The notes beneath the pieces are model-generated. The model made no database searches and had not been told where the DNA came from. It saw only the letters and a program-made list of their open reading frames with translations. The translations under genes and the position numbers were made by a program. From the NCBI RefSeq assembly GCF_002743375.1, contig NZ_PDZC01000010.1:1-64000 (forward strand): 64,000 nt of DNA. The letters are read 5' to 3'. This document shows positions 39,538 through 49,142 of the stretch, in pieces (within the stretch, counting starts at the first letter, position 1; the number at the start of each line of letters is the position of its first letter). The stretch is from Sporosarcina sp. P34 (GTDB lineage Bacteria; Bacillota; Bacilli; Bacillales_A; Planococcaceae).

Positions 39538-41901
39538 ATGGGAAGAGGCAGAAAGATTACGTTGTGGGCACTCGGTACACTGTCAATTATAGCTGTGCTT
39601 GTTGTGATATTTGCAAACGCTTACATTTTAAAATCGAAACCGTTTGTAGAAGGAAACCATCAAGTCACATTCATTGATCAAGAAGTAACCGTTACACGGG
39701 ATAACAATGGGGTACCGCATATCAACGCTGCTTCGGATGAAGATCTATACCGAGCGCAAGGTTATGTGCAAGCGCAAGACCGTTTATTTCAAATGGATCT
39801 AGCCCGAAGGCAGGCGAGCGGTCGTCTGGCGGAAGTCATCGGTGATAAGGCAATCGATACTGATAAATTATTTCGTACATTTAGTTTGCGAAATGCCGCA
39901 GAAGCTTCATATGATGGATATGGAGAACAAGCAAAAGCAGTACTTGGCTGGTATGCAGAAGGAGTCAATGCATTCATTCGGGAAGCTATATCGAATAAGA
40001 AATTGTCTTATGAATTTGCACTTCTTGGGTATGAGCCTGAAGAGTGGACACCGATTGATTCATTAACGATCGGGAAGTATATGGCTTATGACTTGGGAGG
40101 GAGATGGCAACCGCAAGCCTTCCGCCACTGGGCGATCAATGCGTTTCCAGAAGAAAAAGTGAAAGATTTATTCCTGACATATCCGAAAAATGCAGAATCT
40201 ATCATGACGGCTAATAAAGAGCATAACGTAGAGGTAGCGGGACGTTTTCTACCGGAACTTTCACCACCTGAATTCAATGGAAGTAATAATTGGGTGGTAT
40301 CAGGAGAAAAGACGGCTTCCGGTAAACCATTACTGGCTGATGATCCGCATTTAGGACTGAGTACTCCGTCTATTTGGTATCAAATGCATTTACAATCCCC
40401 TGAACAAAATGTTGAAGGAGTAATCTTTGCAGGGATTCCTGGAATCATTTTGGGAAATAATGAAGATATCGCCTGGGGGGTTACAAACGTTGGACCGGAT
40501 GTGCAAGATCTGTATATTGAAGTCCCGCATCCAAGTAAAAAAGCTCAATTCCGGTATGATGGTAAGTGGGAACAGGCAGAAATACGAGATGAGACAATTA
40601 AAGTAAAAGATGCCGAAGATGTTCCATATGAAGTAGTTGTCACGAAACACGGTCCGATTATTTCTGATGTTATGTACAAAGAAGAAAATCCTGATGCATT
40701 ATTCTCCATGCAGTGGACGGCACTCGAGCCCACGCTTGAGCTCGAAGCGATTATGGAGATGAATAAATCAACAGATTGGAAAAGTTTTGAGAAAGCATTG
40801 GAGAAGTTTCACGCACCTGCACAGAACTTCGTCTTCGCTTCGACGGACGGCACAATCGCGTATAAAGCAAACGGTCGCATTCCCATCCGAAAACAAGGTG
40901 ACGCACAATTGGCAGTGCCAGGAGATTCCTCTGATTACGGTTGGAAGGGGTATATTCCGTATGAAGAACTACCACGTGTAGTGAATCCCGAAGAAGGTTT
41001 CATCGCCACAGCAAATAATGAAGTGGTAGATGAAGATTATCCATATCACATCACAAAGTTCTGGGCACAACCATACCGCTTCGAACGGATTGCAGAAGTG
41101 CTGCGAGGAGGAGATAATTTCACAGCGGATGACATGATGAAACTGCAAATGGATCAAAAAAACCTTTACGCTGCGGAATTCCTTGCATCCATGATTACAT
41201 CAGTAGAGAACAAAGACCAATCAGGTGATTATAAAGAAGTATTAAATACTTTGAAACAATGGAATCAAGTTGATTCAAAAGATAGCAGTGCTCCGCTAAT
41301 TTTTCACAAATGGATGAAACAACTGCAAATTGATATGTTCCGCGATGAAATGCCGGAGGATGTCTATGAACTAATGCCAGGTAAAAACCAGATTACAGAT
41401 GAACTTCTGCGTAAAGGCTATAGTGGAGAAAAAAGTGTTTGGTTAGAAGAAAAGCAAGGCATCGATCAATGGGTGTATGATTCATTCAGCAACGCAATGA
41501 AACAAATATCCAATGACTTCGGTGATAAACAACAAAAATGGGCATGGGGAGACTATCATCAACTGACATTTCCTCACCCACTAGCAAGCGCCTCACCTGT
41601 ATTCGCCACATTATTAAATCCCGAAAAACAGCCAATCGGCGGTTCCAATATTACAGTGCAAGCTGCTTCTTTTAAAGACGACGGCTCCGTCAATCATGGT
41701 GCATCATGGCGTTTTGTTGCAGATCTAGACGACTTAACAAAAACATATCACGTCGTCGGACCTGGCCAAAGTGGACATCTGAAATCCAAATGGTTCCACG
41801 ACCAAGCAGAAGACTGGGCAAAAGGCCAATACCACGAAACACTCATGACACAAGAAATCCCTAACGGACGTGTACTTACGCTGCAACCGATCGGTAAATA
41901 A
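39538..41901 (+). CDS. Penicillin acylase-family amidase
   Basis: This 787-residue Ntn hydrolase precursor starts with a membrane segment (about residues 9-31), so it faces the outside. 'GVPHINAASDEDLYRAQGYVQAQDRLFQMD' lies in the alpha part. The cleavage and catalytic site is at 'NGSNNWVVSG', where Ser249 would be freed as the N-terminal nucleophile. Then 'PLLADDPHLGL' and 'GNNEDIAWGVTNVGPDVQDLY' follow as in the family. Substrates may be acyl-amides such as acyl-homoserine lactones or penicillin side chains. GGGGGAATG context supports the start. Confidence 0.9.
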   Translation: MGRGRKITLWALGTLSIIAVLVVIFANAYILKSKPFVEGNHQVTFIDQEVTVTRDNNGVPHINAASDEDLYRAQGYVQAQDRLFQMDLARRQASGRLAEVIGDKAIDTDKLFRTFSLRNAAEASYDGYGEQAKAVLGWYAEGVNAFIREAISNKKLSYEFALLGYEPEEWTPIDSLTIGKYMAYDLGGRWQPQAFRHWAINAFPEEKVKDLFLTYPKNAESIMTANKEHNVEVAGRFLPELSPPEFNGSNNWVVSGEKTASGKPLLADDPHLGLSTPSIWYQMHLQSPEQNVEGVIFAGIPGIILGNNEDIAWGVTNVGPDVQDLYIEVPHPSKKAQFRYDGKWEQAEIRDETIKVKDAEDVPYEVVVTKHGPIISDVMYKEENPDALFSMQWTALEPTLELEAIMEMNKSTDWKSFEKALEKFHAPAQNFVFASTDGTIAYKANGRIPIRKQGDAQLAVPGDSSDYGWKGYIPYEELPRVVNPEEGFIATANNEVVDEDYPYHITKFWAQPYRFERIAEVLRGGDNFTADDMMKLQMDQKNLYAAEFLASMITSVENKDQSGDYKEVLNTLKQWNQVDSKDSSAPLIFHKWMKQLQIDMFRDEMPEDVYELMPGKNQITDELLRKGYSGEKSVWLEEKQGIDQWVYDSFSNAMKQISNDFGDKQQKWAWGDYHQLTFPHPLASASPVFATLLNPEKQPIGGSNITVQAASFKDDGSVNHGASWRFVADLDDLTKTYHVVGPGQSGHLKSKWFHDQAEDWAKGQYHETLMTQEIPNGRVLTLQPIGK

Positions 41902-41936
41902 CGGGAACGGAGTTATTAGTTAATTATGTAGTATAA

Positions 41937-41979
41937 GGCTGAAGACAAACTCTTGAATTAGGGGTGGTCTTTAGTCTTT
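41937..41979 (+). terminator. Terminator after the acylase gene
   Basis: GGCTGAAGAC pairs with GTCTTTAGTC (G-U pairs) and a T-run follows. Confidence 0.55.
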
Positions 41980-42025
41980 TTTATTTTAATTTTGGATCAA
42001 AAGTTTAATTTAAGAAGCGACTTTA

Positions 42026-42094
42026 GTTGATCGTAAGTGTAAGACACCGGAGGATCAGCGTGCGTCTTAAACTTCGATCAACGGTGCTTTTTCT
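42026..42094 (+). terminator. Long hairpin upstream of the NCS2 permease
   Basis: An imperfect 20-bp stem (GTTGATCG-TAAGT-TAAGAC with its complement) has a loop of about 18 bases (42046-42063) and is followed by GCTTTTT. No purine riboswitch core is visible here. An extended -10 promoter (TGGTATACT, 42140-42148) lies after it, so it may simply insulate the permease. Confidence 0.45.
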
Positions 42095-42191
42095 TATCCG
42101 CATCTTTTTTTATCCTATATGATAAAAAAATTACTCTCATGGTATACTATATGAATTCTAATTTGCACAGCACTATTGGAGGTATCGTCTA

Positions 42192-43493
42192 ATGAAACAT
42201 CTAGCAGGCGGTGTACAATGGACCGTCTTTCTTATTGCCTCATCTATTGCAGCTCCCATCGCAATCGCGCACGCTTTCGGTATGGATTCCATAGCGACAT
42301 CACTATTTATGCAAAGAACTATATTCGTTCTCGGTGTTGCCAGTCTGATACAAGCTTTTTTCGGACATAAAATGCCGATTAATGAAGGGCCCGCAGGCTT
42401 ATGGTGGGGAATTTATGTGGTCTATGCCGGAATGATCGGCATTTTTTATACAACCTCAACAGACGCCTTGCAAGCATTGCAAAGTGGTATGTTGTACAGC
42501 GGTGTGCTATTCATTATTCTCGCTGCGACAGGAATCATCACGAAAATGAAAGTACTCTTCACACCCGCAATCACATTTACGTATCTACTATTGCTGATCT
42601 TACAATTAAGTGGAACCTTTATTAGGGGAATGATAGGGGTAGAAGAAGTAGGGGACCATCTGGATCCAGTCATTTTTCTCGGAAGTTTCATGGTTTTACT
42701 CATCACGTTTATTGCGATGGCTAATAAACGCCCGTTCATATCTAAATATGCGATATTGATCTCCATTGCACTTGGCTGGGGGATTTTCTTACTACTCGGA
42801 AAAACACCAACCATCGCGAAAGTATCCGATCAGCTAATCCAACTACCAAAAATGTTTGTTTATGGAAAACCTGTATGGGATAGTGGTGTTCTCGTTACAG
42901 TTATCTTCATCACATTATTGCTAGTAGCGAATATGCTTGCATCAATTCGTGTCATGGAACATTTATTGAAGGAGTCTTTTCATATTAAAGCGCCAGATCG
43001 GTTACGCCAAGGAGCATTTGCTTCAGGATTCATCCATCTGATCGCAGGTGCTTTTTCCGCCATTGGATCCGTACCGATTTCAGGATCTGCTGGATTTGTT
43101 GGCACGACACGTATGCCATCTATAAAACCATTTATTATTGGCAGTACGCTATTAGTACTCATAACACTGTTTCCAAGTATTATGGCGATATTTGCGGCTT
43201 TACCAGCGCCGGTTGCATATGCTGTAACTTTCGCCATCTTTACAAAAATGGTCTCGATGGCATTCAATGAACTTGATGCGGATCCAGAAAAGGAGCGTGC
43301 TCGCCAAGCTGTAGCTTTTGGATTAATGGTAGGTGTAGGAACCATGTTTGTCCCGGCAGAAAGTTTGTCGCAACTTCCTCCCATTGTAGCTTCAACATTA
43401 TCTAATGGATTGATTACAGGAACGATCCTCGCGATACTTATTGAGCAATACATGATACGAAGAAGTCGGGGAAATCATTATAGTAAGATGTAA
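42192..43493 (+). CDS. NCS2-family purine/uracil/xanthine permease
   Basis: This 433-residue integral membrane transporter has about twelve helices and belongs to the nucleobase-cation symporter 2 fold. Supporting segments are 'NEGPAGLWWGIYVVY', 'GSVPISGSAGFVGTTRM' and 'NELDADPEKERARQAVAFG'. The exact base is unclear; given the purine genes nearby, xanthine or uracil are plausible. GGAGG (42179-42183) precedes the ATG. The promoter is probably the extended -10 at 42140-42148. Confidence 0.85.
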   Translation: MKHLAGGVQWTVFLIASSIAAPIAIAHAFGMDSIATSLFMQRTIFVLGVASLIQAFFGHKMPINEGPAGLWWGIYVVYAGMIGIFYTTSTDALQALQSGMLYSGVLFIILAATGIITKMKVLFTPAITFTYLLLLILQLSGTFIRGMIGVEEVGDHLDPVIFLGSFMVLLITFIAMANKRPFISKYAILISIALGWGIFLLLGKTPTIAKVSDQLIQLPKMFVYGKPVWDSGVLVTVIFITLLLVANMLASIRVMEHLLKESFHIKAPDRLRQGAFASGFIHLIAGAFSAIGSVPISGSAGFVGTTRMPSIKPFIIGSTLLVLITLFPSIMAIFAALPAPVAYAVTFAIFTKMVSMAFNELDADPEKERARQAVAFGLMVGVGTMFVPAESLSQLPPIVASTLSNGLITGTILAILIEQYMIRRSRGNHYSKM

Positions 43494-43526
43494 AAAGCCA
43501 AACAGTATGAACTGTCCGGCTTTTTC
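43492..43526. terminator. Bidirectional terminator after the permease
   Basis: AAAAAGCC(AAACAGT) pairs with (ACTGTCC)GGCTTTTT. It overlaps the permease stop codon and also faces the small minus-strand gene. Confidence 0.85.
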
Positions 43527-43531
43527 ACGAA

Positions 43532-43705
43532 TTATTTTCTTTTATCCTCTGTAGCCCGATAGACTTCTTTCAAAGCATCCCGATACTCTTTACCGCTCGC
43601 ATTCTCTCGGGCACGCGCAGCTTCTTCGGCAGATAGTTCAAACTCCATTCCCATTTCTTCATTGATCGTTCCTTTATGAAACAAATGACGTATATCTTGA
43701 TCCAT
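43532..43705 (-). CDS. Small acidic/basic helical protein, unknown (57 aa)
   Basis: A minus-strand frame starts at ATG 43705, seven bases after AGGAGGG. It encodes 57 residues: MDQDIRHLFHKGTINEEMGM, then an EFELSAEEAARAREN segment and a lysine-rich end. It has no membrane segment. Helix is predicted throughout. A sigma-A pair (TTGCTG-17-TATAAC on the minus strand) lies upstream. The family is unknown. The frame, binding site and terminator together make it a confident gene. Confidence 0.75.
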   Translation of the reverse strand: MDQDIRHLFHKGTINEEMGMEFELSAEEAARARENASGKEYRDALKEVYRATEDKRK

Positions 43706-43851
43706 AGAAATCCCTCCTATTCATAATATGGTGTAATTTGCGATAGTTATACATAAAGAAGAGGAATTCAGCAAAAGAAAGAGGATTCATTATCAAATTG
43801 TCGAAAGAAGTAAAGTAGTCACACAATTTAGAATAGGGAGAGGATCTGCAC

Positions 43852-44406
43852 ATGAGTAAAAAAGTATTGATTCTTGGTGGAGATGCAGTAGAAGCACTGG
43901 AAATTTTCTATCCGTACTATCGTTGTTTGGAAGAAGGATTCGACACAACTATTGCTTCACCATCCGTAAAAAAATTATATACCGTTACCCATGATTTCAT
44001 CGATGGAATGGAAACGTATGTTGAAAAACCTGCGTATGGCTTGGATTCACATATTGCCTTCAAAGATGTCAATCCTGCAGACTATGATGCGCTCATTATT
44101 CCAGGTGGACGTGCACCAGAGTATATTCGTCTAGATGAATCATTACCAGCTATTGTGCGCCATTTCTTTGAAGAGAATAAACCCGTGGCGGCAGTTTGCC
44201 ATGCTGCCCAAGTATTATCCGTTATTTCGGATCTTATGAAAGATAGGGAGTATACGGCGTATATTGCATGTAAGCCGGACGTTACAGCAACTGGTGCTAC
44301 GTATATAGAAAAAGATCTTCATACAGAAGGGAATCTAGTATCAGGACATGCTTGGCCAGATCTTCCAGGCGTAATGAGAGAATTCATGAAAATGGTCAAT
44401 AAATAA
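43852..44406 (+). CDS. DJ-1/PfpI family protein
   Basis: This 184-residue protein of the DJ-1/PfpI superfamily has the nucleophile elbow 'VAAVCHAAQVL' with Cys, the 'ALIIPGGRAPEYI' loop and a 'GHAWPDLPGVMREF' end. Relatives act as glyoxalases, deglycases or intracellular proteases; the activity here is not decided by sequence. GGGAGAGG precedes the ATG. A hairpin of 10 bp (44409-44436) follows the stop without a good T-run. Confidence 0.88.
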   Translation: MSKKVLILGGDAVEALEIFYPYYRCLEEGFDTTIASPSVKKLYTVTHDFIDGMETYVEKPAYGLDSHIAFKDVNPADYDALIIPGGRAPEYIRLDESLPAIVRHFFEENKPVAAVCHAAQVLSVISDLMKDREYTAYIACKPDVTATGATYIEKDLHTEGNLVSGHAWPDLPGVMREFMKMVNK

Positions 44407-44491
44407 TAAAACGCAAAGCTCATGAGGCTTTGCGTTAGACTGAAGACGTTTCCAGAAGTGGATTCGCCTTCGGTTTTTTTATATGTTGAAT

Positions 44492-45115
44492 TTAGTAAGC
44501 CCAAAAAACAACTATCAAAAAGATAATAAATGGAATCATTAATGCTAAAAATAAACCGGCAACAATCATAATCGTACCAAATCCACGCCATGAAGAGAAT
44601 TGATGGACAATCCCAATTCCTTTCGATAATATCACTGTACTAAAGATACCTAGAGCCAATGTTAGTAAATTAGTGAGTAATAATACACTAGATAATGATC
44701 CAAAAGCGTCAACATTTGCAGTATTCGTCGTATCCACAAATAAATTCTTGCCGTAAATAACGACTAATAGCAAGTTAATCGGCATCATCCAAATAAAAGG
44801 TATCGAAGCGATTGGCGTCATTTGCACCATATCCTTAAAGTTCCCTTTCCCTCCGAGCCATTTACCTACCCATGTGTAGAGAGCAGAACTAATGAACAGG
44901 CTGATCATAGTTCCGATGAACGATGACACGATACCGAGTAGGATCATTACCGGCAGTGGTAGATCGGGTAAAATATCCGTTTCAGCAAATGATGTTATAC
45001 CGACGCTGATCGAGGTAAGGAATAAGATGAAGAAACTATAACTCCATGTTTTGTATTCAAGAACATAACGAATCGTTTGCTTAGGTTGTGTCCATATTGA
45101 AACAAGTGGTTGCAT
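44492..45115 (-). CDS. YIP1-domain membrane protein
   Basis: This 207-residue membrane protein has five hydrophobic segments and a Yip1 fold. The N-terminal soluble 'PLVSIWTQPKQTIRYVLE' is the usual start of this family. The charged 'GKGNFKDMVQMTPIASIPFIWMMPINL' lies between helices. ATG 45115 has a perfect AAAGGAGGT upstream; longer starts at 45172 lack one. The cellular role in bacteria is not established. Confidence 0.83.
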   Translation of the reverse strand: MQPLVSIWTQPKQTIRYVLEYKTWSYSFFILFLTSISVGITSFAETDILPDLPLPVMILLGIVSSFIGTMISLFISSALYTWVGKWLGGKGNFKDMVQMTPIASIPFIWMMPINLLLVVIYGKNLFVDTTNTANVDAFGSLSSVLLLTNLLTLALGIFSTVILSKGIGIVHQFSSWRGFGTIMIVAGLFLALMIPFIIFLIVVFWAY

Positions 45116-45257
45116 GAGAAGACCTCCTTTCATGTAGTCTACTATACGTTCAAGTACTACCATATGTTTCATAAAGTTAATTTAAAATCCTCGAACAGTA
45201 AAAATCAGTAGAGATTTGCTATACTTTCTCTAGTAACTATTAGAGGAGGATTTATTC

Positions 45258-46277
45258 ATGGCAAAATTATTTAGTCCTTATACTATACGTGGTGTAGAAT
45301 TTAAAAATCGTATCGCAATGGCACCGATGTGTATGTATTCTTCACATAATCAAGATGGGAAAGTAGAAGATTGGCATAAAACCCACTACGCAACTCGTGC
45401 AGTAGGACAAGTCGGCCTAATCATCGTTGAAGCAACAGCTGTTCAACCGCAAGGAAGAATTTCAAGTGAGGATTTAGGGATTTGGTCAGATGAGCATATT
45501 GAAGGTTTAACTGAAATCGTTCGTTTAAACAAACAGCATGGTGCTCGTACTGGTATCCAATTAGCACATGCAGGAAGAAAGGCGACAGTGGATGGAACAA
45601 TTCATGCGCCAAGCCCTATTGCGTACAATGAAAAACACAAAACACCAACAGAAATGACTATCGCTGATATTGAAGAAACCATTGAAGCATTTAAACAAGG
45701 AGCGCTCCGTGCCAAACAAGCCGGATTTGACGTCATTGAAATCCATGGTGCGCATGGTTATTTACTTAATGAGTTCCTAACACCATTATGTAATCATCGT
45801 GAAGATGAATACGGTGGATCAGCAGAAAATCGCTATCGCATACTAGGGCAAGTAATTGATGCAATTCGTTCTGTTTGGGAAGGTCCGTTATTTGTGAGAA
45901 TCTCTGCAGAAGATTATCAAGAAGGTGGCATGGATTCTTCGCAGTATGCAGAAATGGCAGGCTGGATGAAAGAACAAGGTGTCGATCTAGTTGACGTTAG
46001 CTCAGGTGGAGTAGTTCCGGCTGCTATTCATCCTTTCCCAGGCTATCAAGTGCCATTTGCAGATACAATCCGTCAGCAAGCAAATATTGCGACGGGTGCG
46101 GTAGGATTAATCACATCAGCTATACAAGCAGAAGAAATTTTACAAAATGACCGTGCGGATATCGTATTGCTCGCTCGCGAATTATTACGTGATCCTTATT
46201 GGGCGTACACAGCAGCAAAAGAACTAGGTGTAGAAATCGAATCACCCGTTCAATATACACGTGGTTGGACATATTAA
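45258..46277 (+). CDS. namA: NADPH dehydrogenase NamA (YqjM, old yellow enzyme)
   Basis: This FMN-dependent ene-reductase reduces activated C=C bonds and may detoxify electrophiles. The 339 residues contain '[10 protein letters not shown]' with Cys25 near the flavin, '[12 protein letters not shown]', '[15 protein letters not shown]' with two His for substrate binding, and the C-terminal 'YTRGW' arginine finger typical of YqjM dimers. AGAGGAGG precedes the ATG. Confidence 0.95.
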   Translation: MAKLFSPYTIRGVEFKNRIAMAPMCMYSSHNQDGKVEDWHKTHYATRAVGQVGLIIVEATAVQPQGRISSEDLGIWSDEHIEGLTEIVRLNKQHGARTGIQLAHAGRKATVDGTIHAPSPIAYNEKHKTPTEMTIADIEETIEAFKQGALRAKQAGFDVIEIHGAHGYLLNEFLTPLCNHREDEYGGSAENRYRILGQVIDAIRSVWEGPLFVRISAEDYQEGGMDSSQYAEMAGWMKEQGVDLVDVSSGGVVPAAIHPFPGYQVPFADTIRQQANIATGAVGLITSAIQAEEILQNDRADIVLLARELLRDPYWAYTAAKELGVEIESPVQYTRGWTY

Positions 46278-46294
46278 TCCATTCATTTTGTACT

Positions 46295-46789
46295 TTACGT
46301 TTTATCATCAAAAAATACCAATTCTGCACGAATCCCATCATTAATATGTAAGATAGCGAAAGAGTAATGGGGTAATTTTCGCTTATCTGTTGGTGAACCA
46401 GGATTCAATAATAAGGTTTTATTCAAATAACGAAGCATAGGAATGTGGGAGTGTCCGAAGACGATGACGTCTAGTGGCACTCCTTCAAATGCTTCAATAG
46501 CCCGTTTTTCTGTAGTCTTTTTCTCTCCGTGACCATGTACTAATCCAATGCTTACGTGCTCCGCTTGAATCACTTGCTGCAATGGAAACAGTTCTTTTAT
46601 ATCCTCTTCATCCACATTTCCGGAAACACCTTTTACTTCCGCAAATTCAGAAAGCATCTGCACGACTTCGACCGATTTCCAATCACCTGTATGTAAAATT
46701 AAATCGGCGGTTTCACATTCTTTTATTAATCGTGAAGGCAAACCTTTTCCTCTTCCAGGCATATGTGTATCTCCTGTAATGACGATTTT
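46295..46789 (-). CDS. YfcE-type metallophosphoesterase
   Basis: This 164-residue calcineurin-like phosphoesterase has 'VITGDTHMPGRGK' (motif I), 'LILHTGDW' (II), 'GVSGNVDE' (III), 'LVHGHGE' and 'VIVFGHSHIP' (the late His motifs), then 'LLLNPGSPTD'. It matches YfcE/MJ0936-type phosphodiesterases of unknown natural substrate. ATG 46789 has AGGAGG upstream; a longer start at 46849 is less likely. Confidence 0.88.
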   Translation of the reverse strand, partial: KIVITGDTHMPGRGKGLPSRLIKECETADLILHTGDWKSVEVVQMLSEFAEVKGVSGNVDEEDIKELFPLQQVIQAEHVSIGLVHGHGEKKTTEKRAIEAFEGVPLDVIVFGHSHIPMLRYLNKTLLLNPGSPTDKRKLPHYSFAILHINDGIRAELVFFDDKT

Positions 46790-46892
46790 CATACTAAACC
46801 TCCTGTATTTGTAATTGCTTATACCATTTCCATTATTGCTGAATAGCAAACAAAGAATCGGACATACTACTGCTATGACGGGAGGCGATTTT

Positions 46893-47261
46893 ATGGAAGA
46901 CTATACATTTACGGATGCGGTACTGGCAGATTACAAAACTGGTATGGGTGCCATGAGCGAACAGTTGCCCAAGTTCATGAAATCATTCCACGCATTTACG
47001 GAAATTGGTTTTGAAGAAGGAGAAATCAGTCAGAAATATAAACAGCTGATTGCACTAGCAGTAAGTGTCTATGCGCATAGTGAGTTCTGTATTATTTTCC
47101 ATACAAAAGCTTGTATGGATGCAGGTTGTACCGTTTCAGAAGTGTTAGAAGCTGTTGGTGTTGCAGCTACGCTTGGCGGTGGAAGTGCCTTAAGCCAGGC
47201 AGTCACGTTGGTTATGCAAACGATTGATGAATTACAGGATCATCCAAAACCTTTACAATGA
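46893..47261 (+). CDS. Carboxymuconolactone decarboxylase (AhpD-like) family protein
   Basis: This 122-residue protein has a CMD fold with 'QLIALAVSVYAHSEFCIIFHTKAC'-type active region (about 50-74). The usual CxxC-x2-3-H motif is reduced, since the first Cys is Ser (SEFC) while the second Cys and His remain. It may be a peroxide-linked antioxidant like AhpD or a non-redox relative. GGGAGG precedes ATG 46893; longer starts lack a site. Confidence 0.83.
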   Translation: MEDYTFTDAVLADYKTGMGAMSEQLPKFMKSFHAFTEIGFEEGEISQKYKQLIALAVSVYAHSEFCIIFHTKACMDAGCTVSEVLEAVGVAATLGGGSALSQAVTLVMQTIDELQDHPKPLQ

Positions 47262-47304
47262 GAAAACATCTTATCGATCACCATTCGATAAGGTGTTTTC
47301 TTCA
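47261..47304 (+). terminator. Terminator after the CMD gene
   Basis: AGAAAACATCTTATCGA pairs with TCGATAAGGTGTTTTCT. The T-run is short (TTTTCTTC). Confidence 0.8.
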
Positions 47305-47376
47305 TTTCATATGTTTCATTATGCGAAATACAGGGTAACGGATATACAGCATAGTATGTTAGAGGGGGATAAAACG

Positions 47377-48108
47377 TTGATTCAAACATCAAACGCTTTA
47401 TTAACAAAAGAAGACTTTACAGAACGTGATGATTTACCAGAATGGTTACGTAGAGAGTATCAGACATTTCATGATATTGTGACCGATAAAACATTCCCAT
47501 GCTATTTTGGTATGGCTGGTGAAAATAAAGGCGAGTTGCGCTATGCTTATATTTCACAAAAAGACTGGTCGAACTTGCCGCAAGCGCTAGAAGCCTTTTT
47601 AGAACTATTTGAAAATCCAAAGCATAAACGCCACGGTCTGTTTGTATTTGTTGAACCTTTTGAAAAAGAAGGAACAATAGAAGAATATCGCCAGCAGTTT
47701 TGGGATATTTTGCAGTACTTGCATAAAGAAGATAAAGAAGAATGGCCTGCTGAAGCGCCACGAGATCCTGATCATTATTTGTGGGACTTTCATTTCCAAG
47801 GTGAGCCGATTTTTGCTTTTGGTAATGCGCCTGCCTATAAGCAGCGAAAGACGCGTGATTTAGGAAATGCAATGGTCATCGGGTTTCAGCCGCGCAAAAT
47901 TTTTAAGGGTCTGACAGGTACGGAAAAAGGCGGAATCAACTCACGTGAAAAAGTTCGTGAACGTGTAGAGGTATGGGATAACTTACCGAAGCATCCCGAT
48001 ATCAGCCATTACGGAGATCCAACGCATAATGAATGGAAACAGTTCTTCATCGGTGACGACAGTGTGCCATTAACAGGAAAGTGTCCATTCACTCATAAGG
48101 ATATGTAA
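47377..48108 (+). CDS. YqcI/YcgG family protein
   Basis: This 243-residue protein of the YqcI/YcgG family has 'FPCYFGMAGENKGELRYAY' near the N terminus, 'HGLFVFVEPFEKE', 'DFHFQGEPIFAFGNAP' and the C-terminal 'LTGKCPFTHK'. The conserved Cys positions and the 'NAMVIGFQPRKIF' segment suggest a metal- or haem-binding fold, but the function is unknown. TTG 47377 has AGAGGGGG upstream and fits the family N terminus better than ATG 47356. Confidence 0.83.
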   Translation: MIQTSNALLTKEDFTERDDLPEWLRREYQTFHDIVTDKTFPCYFGMAGENKGELRYAYISQKDWSNLPQALEAFLELFENPKHKRHGLFVFVEPFEKEGTIEEYRQQFWDILQYLHKEDKEEWPAEAPRDPDHYLWDFHFQGEPIFAFGNAPAYKQRKTRDLGNAMVIGFQPRKIFKGLTGTEKGGINSREKVRERVEVWDNLPKHPDISHYGDPTHNEWKQFFIGDDSVPLTGKCPFTHKDM

Positions 48109-48111
48109 ACA

Positions 48112-48162
48112 GAAGATGTCTCTGCAGTCGTAAACTTACGATTGCCGGAGACATTTTTTATA
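48112..48162 (+). terminator. Weak terminator after ycgG
   Basis: TGTCTC(TGCAGTCG) pairs partly with (CGATTGCCG)GAGACA, followed by a T-run. Bases 48163-48315 hold no recognised feature. Confidence 0.55.
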
Positions 48163-48315
48163 TGACTGAGTTTCGAAACTAGGGATGAAGAAAAAGAGAT
48201 GAGTGAGTAGATTGAAGCTTGAACCCGGGACGTGTATTTTATAGCCAAAGTGGTGAGTCTATCAATTTGCAGCTCCTTACTCTCCACTCCATTTCAAATC
48301 CCTTTCTATTTCTAA

Positions 48316-48345
48316 TTGCTTTACAGGCCTCTCTACTTTTATGAT
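48316..48345 (+). promoter_or_regulatory. Promoter of the CHY zinc-finger gene
   Basis: TTGCTT (48316-48321) and TATGAT (48340-48345) are 18 bases apart, just ahead of the gene at 48369. Confidence 0.5.
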
Positions 48346-48368
48346 GTACATAAGAGGGGTGCGGAAAA

Positions 48369-48710
48369 ATGAAAAAATACGATCAGGAAGTTCGGGGCTT
48401 ACTAGTGGATGATGAAACGCGCTGTATCCATTACTCAACAGAAACAGACAGAATTGCCATCAAGTTCTATTGTTGTAAAACCTATTATCCATGTCACCTA
48501 TGTCATGAAAAAGCGGGTTGCGGTCACCACGCTGTCTGGCCAGTTAGTCGATATAATGAAAAGGCCATTCTGTGCGGCAATTGCGGCCACGAACTCACCA
48601 TTACTGAATACTTGCAATGCGACTATCAATGTCCTTCTTGCGACGCGGGCTTTAATCCAGGTTGTGGTCTGCATAAGGATTTATACTTCGAAAACGAGGC
48701 GAGCCACTAA
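48369..48710 (+). CDS. CHY zinc-finger protein
   Basis: This 113-residue protein belongs to the CHY zinc-finger family and is rich in Cys and His. Visible ligand pairs are 'CIHY', 'CCKTYYPCHLCHEKAGCGHH', 'LCGNC', 'CDYQCPSCDAGF' and 'PGCGLH'. Three zinc ions are typical for the family. Its role in bacteria is unknown. It has AGAGGGGTG upstream. Confidence 0.88.
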   Translation: MKKYDQEVRGLLVDDETRCIHYSTETDRIAIKFYCCKTYYPCHLCHEKAGCGHHAVWPVSRYNEKAILCGNCGHELTITEYLQCDYQCPSCDAGFNPGCGLHKDLYFENEASH

Positions 48711-48770
48711 ATGGTTTTAACTAGTACCAACAGGGAACACTAAGTAAAACAAGTAAAGTGAGGGAATTGC

Positions 48771-49097
48771 ATGAAGATGCCGACGATGGATACAGAAGAA
48801 TTATTGTTATTTGCAAAAAAAGCGGATGAGCCGGGAACAACTTGGATTCAGCAAGCCGATTACGTAGCAGAAGAAGCCATTATGTCGGATGAAGACCTTG
48901 CCGGCAGAGAACCTTTGCAACGGCTTAGAATAGTAGTGGAGTCGGATGGAAATACCAAATACTTCGAATCCCTTTTCCATACTGGAGCAGAATTAGAAGA
49001 GTTAATGAGCGAACTAGAACCGGTTTTCAAGAAATATCCTAAAAAAGTGCTAGATTCAGATGAAATGGATGAAAAAATACAAAATGTAAAGAAATAA
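48771..49097 (+). CDS. Hypothetical protein, 108 aa
   Basis: This small acidic protein has no cysteines or membrane segments. The first half is 'EELLLFAKKADEPGTTWIQQ' and 'DYVAEEAIMSDEDLAGREPL'; the second half ends in a charged helix ('EELMSELEPVFKKYPKKVLD'). I recognise no family. GTGAGGGAAT precedes the ATG and a strong terminator follows, so it is a real gene. Confidence 0.7.
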   Translation: MKMPTMDTEELLLFAKKADEPGTTWIQQADYVAEEAIMSDEDLAGREPLQRLRIVVESDGNTKYFESLFHTGAELEELMSELEPVFKKYPKKVLDSDEMDEKIQNVKK

Positions 49098-49098
49098 T

Positions 49099-49142
49099 AA
49101 AGAGGATCTTCTGCCAAAAAAATCGGCAAGAAGATCCTTTTT
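49099..49142. terminator. Bidirectional terminator
   Basis: AAAGAGGATCTTCTGCC pairs with GGCAAGAAGATCCTTTT, with a T-run on the plus side. It lies between two convergent genes. Confidence 0.85.

Noticed and set aside
44409-44436. Terminator after the DJ-1 gene
   Set aside because: A 10-bp hairpin is present but it has no T-run, so it was only mentioned in the gene entry.
48215-48290. tRNA-like GGGTTCAAGC on the minus strand
   Set aside because: The arms around it do not form a T-stem, acceptor or anticodon stem.
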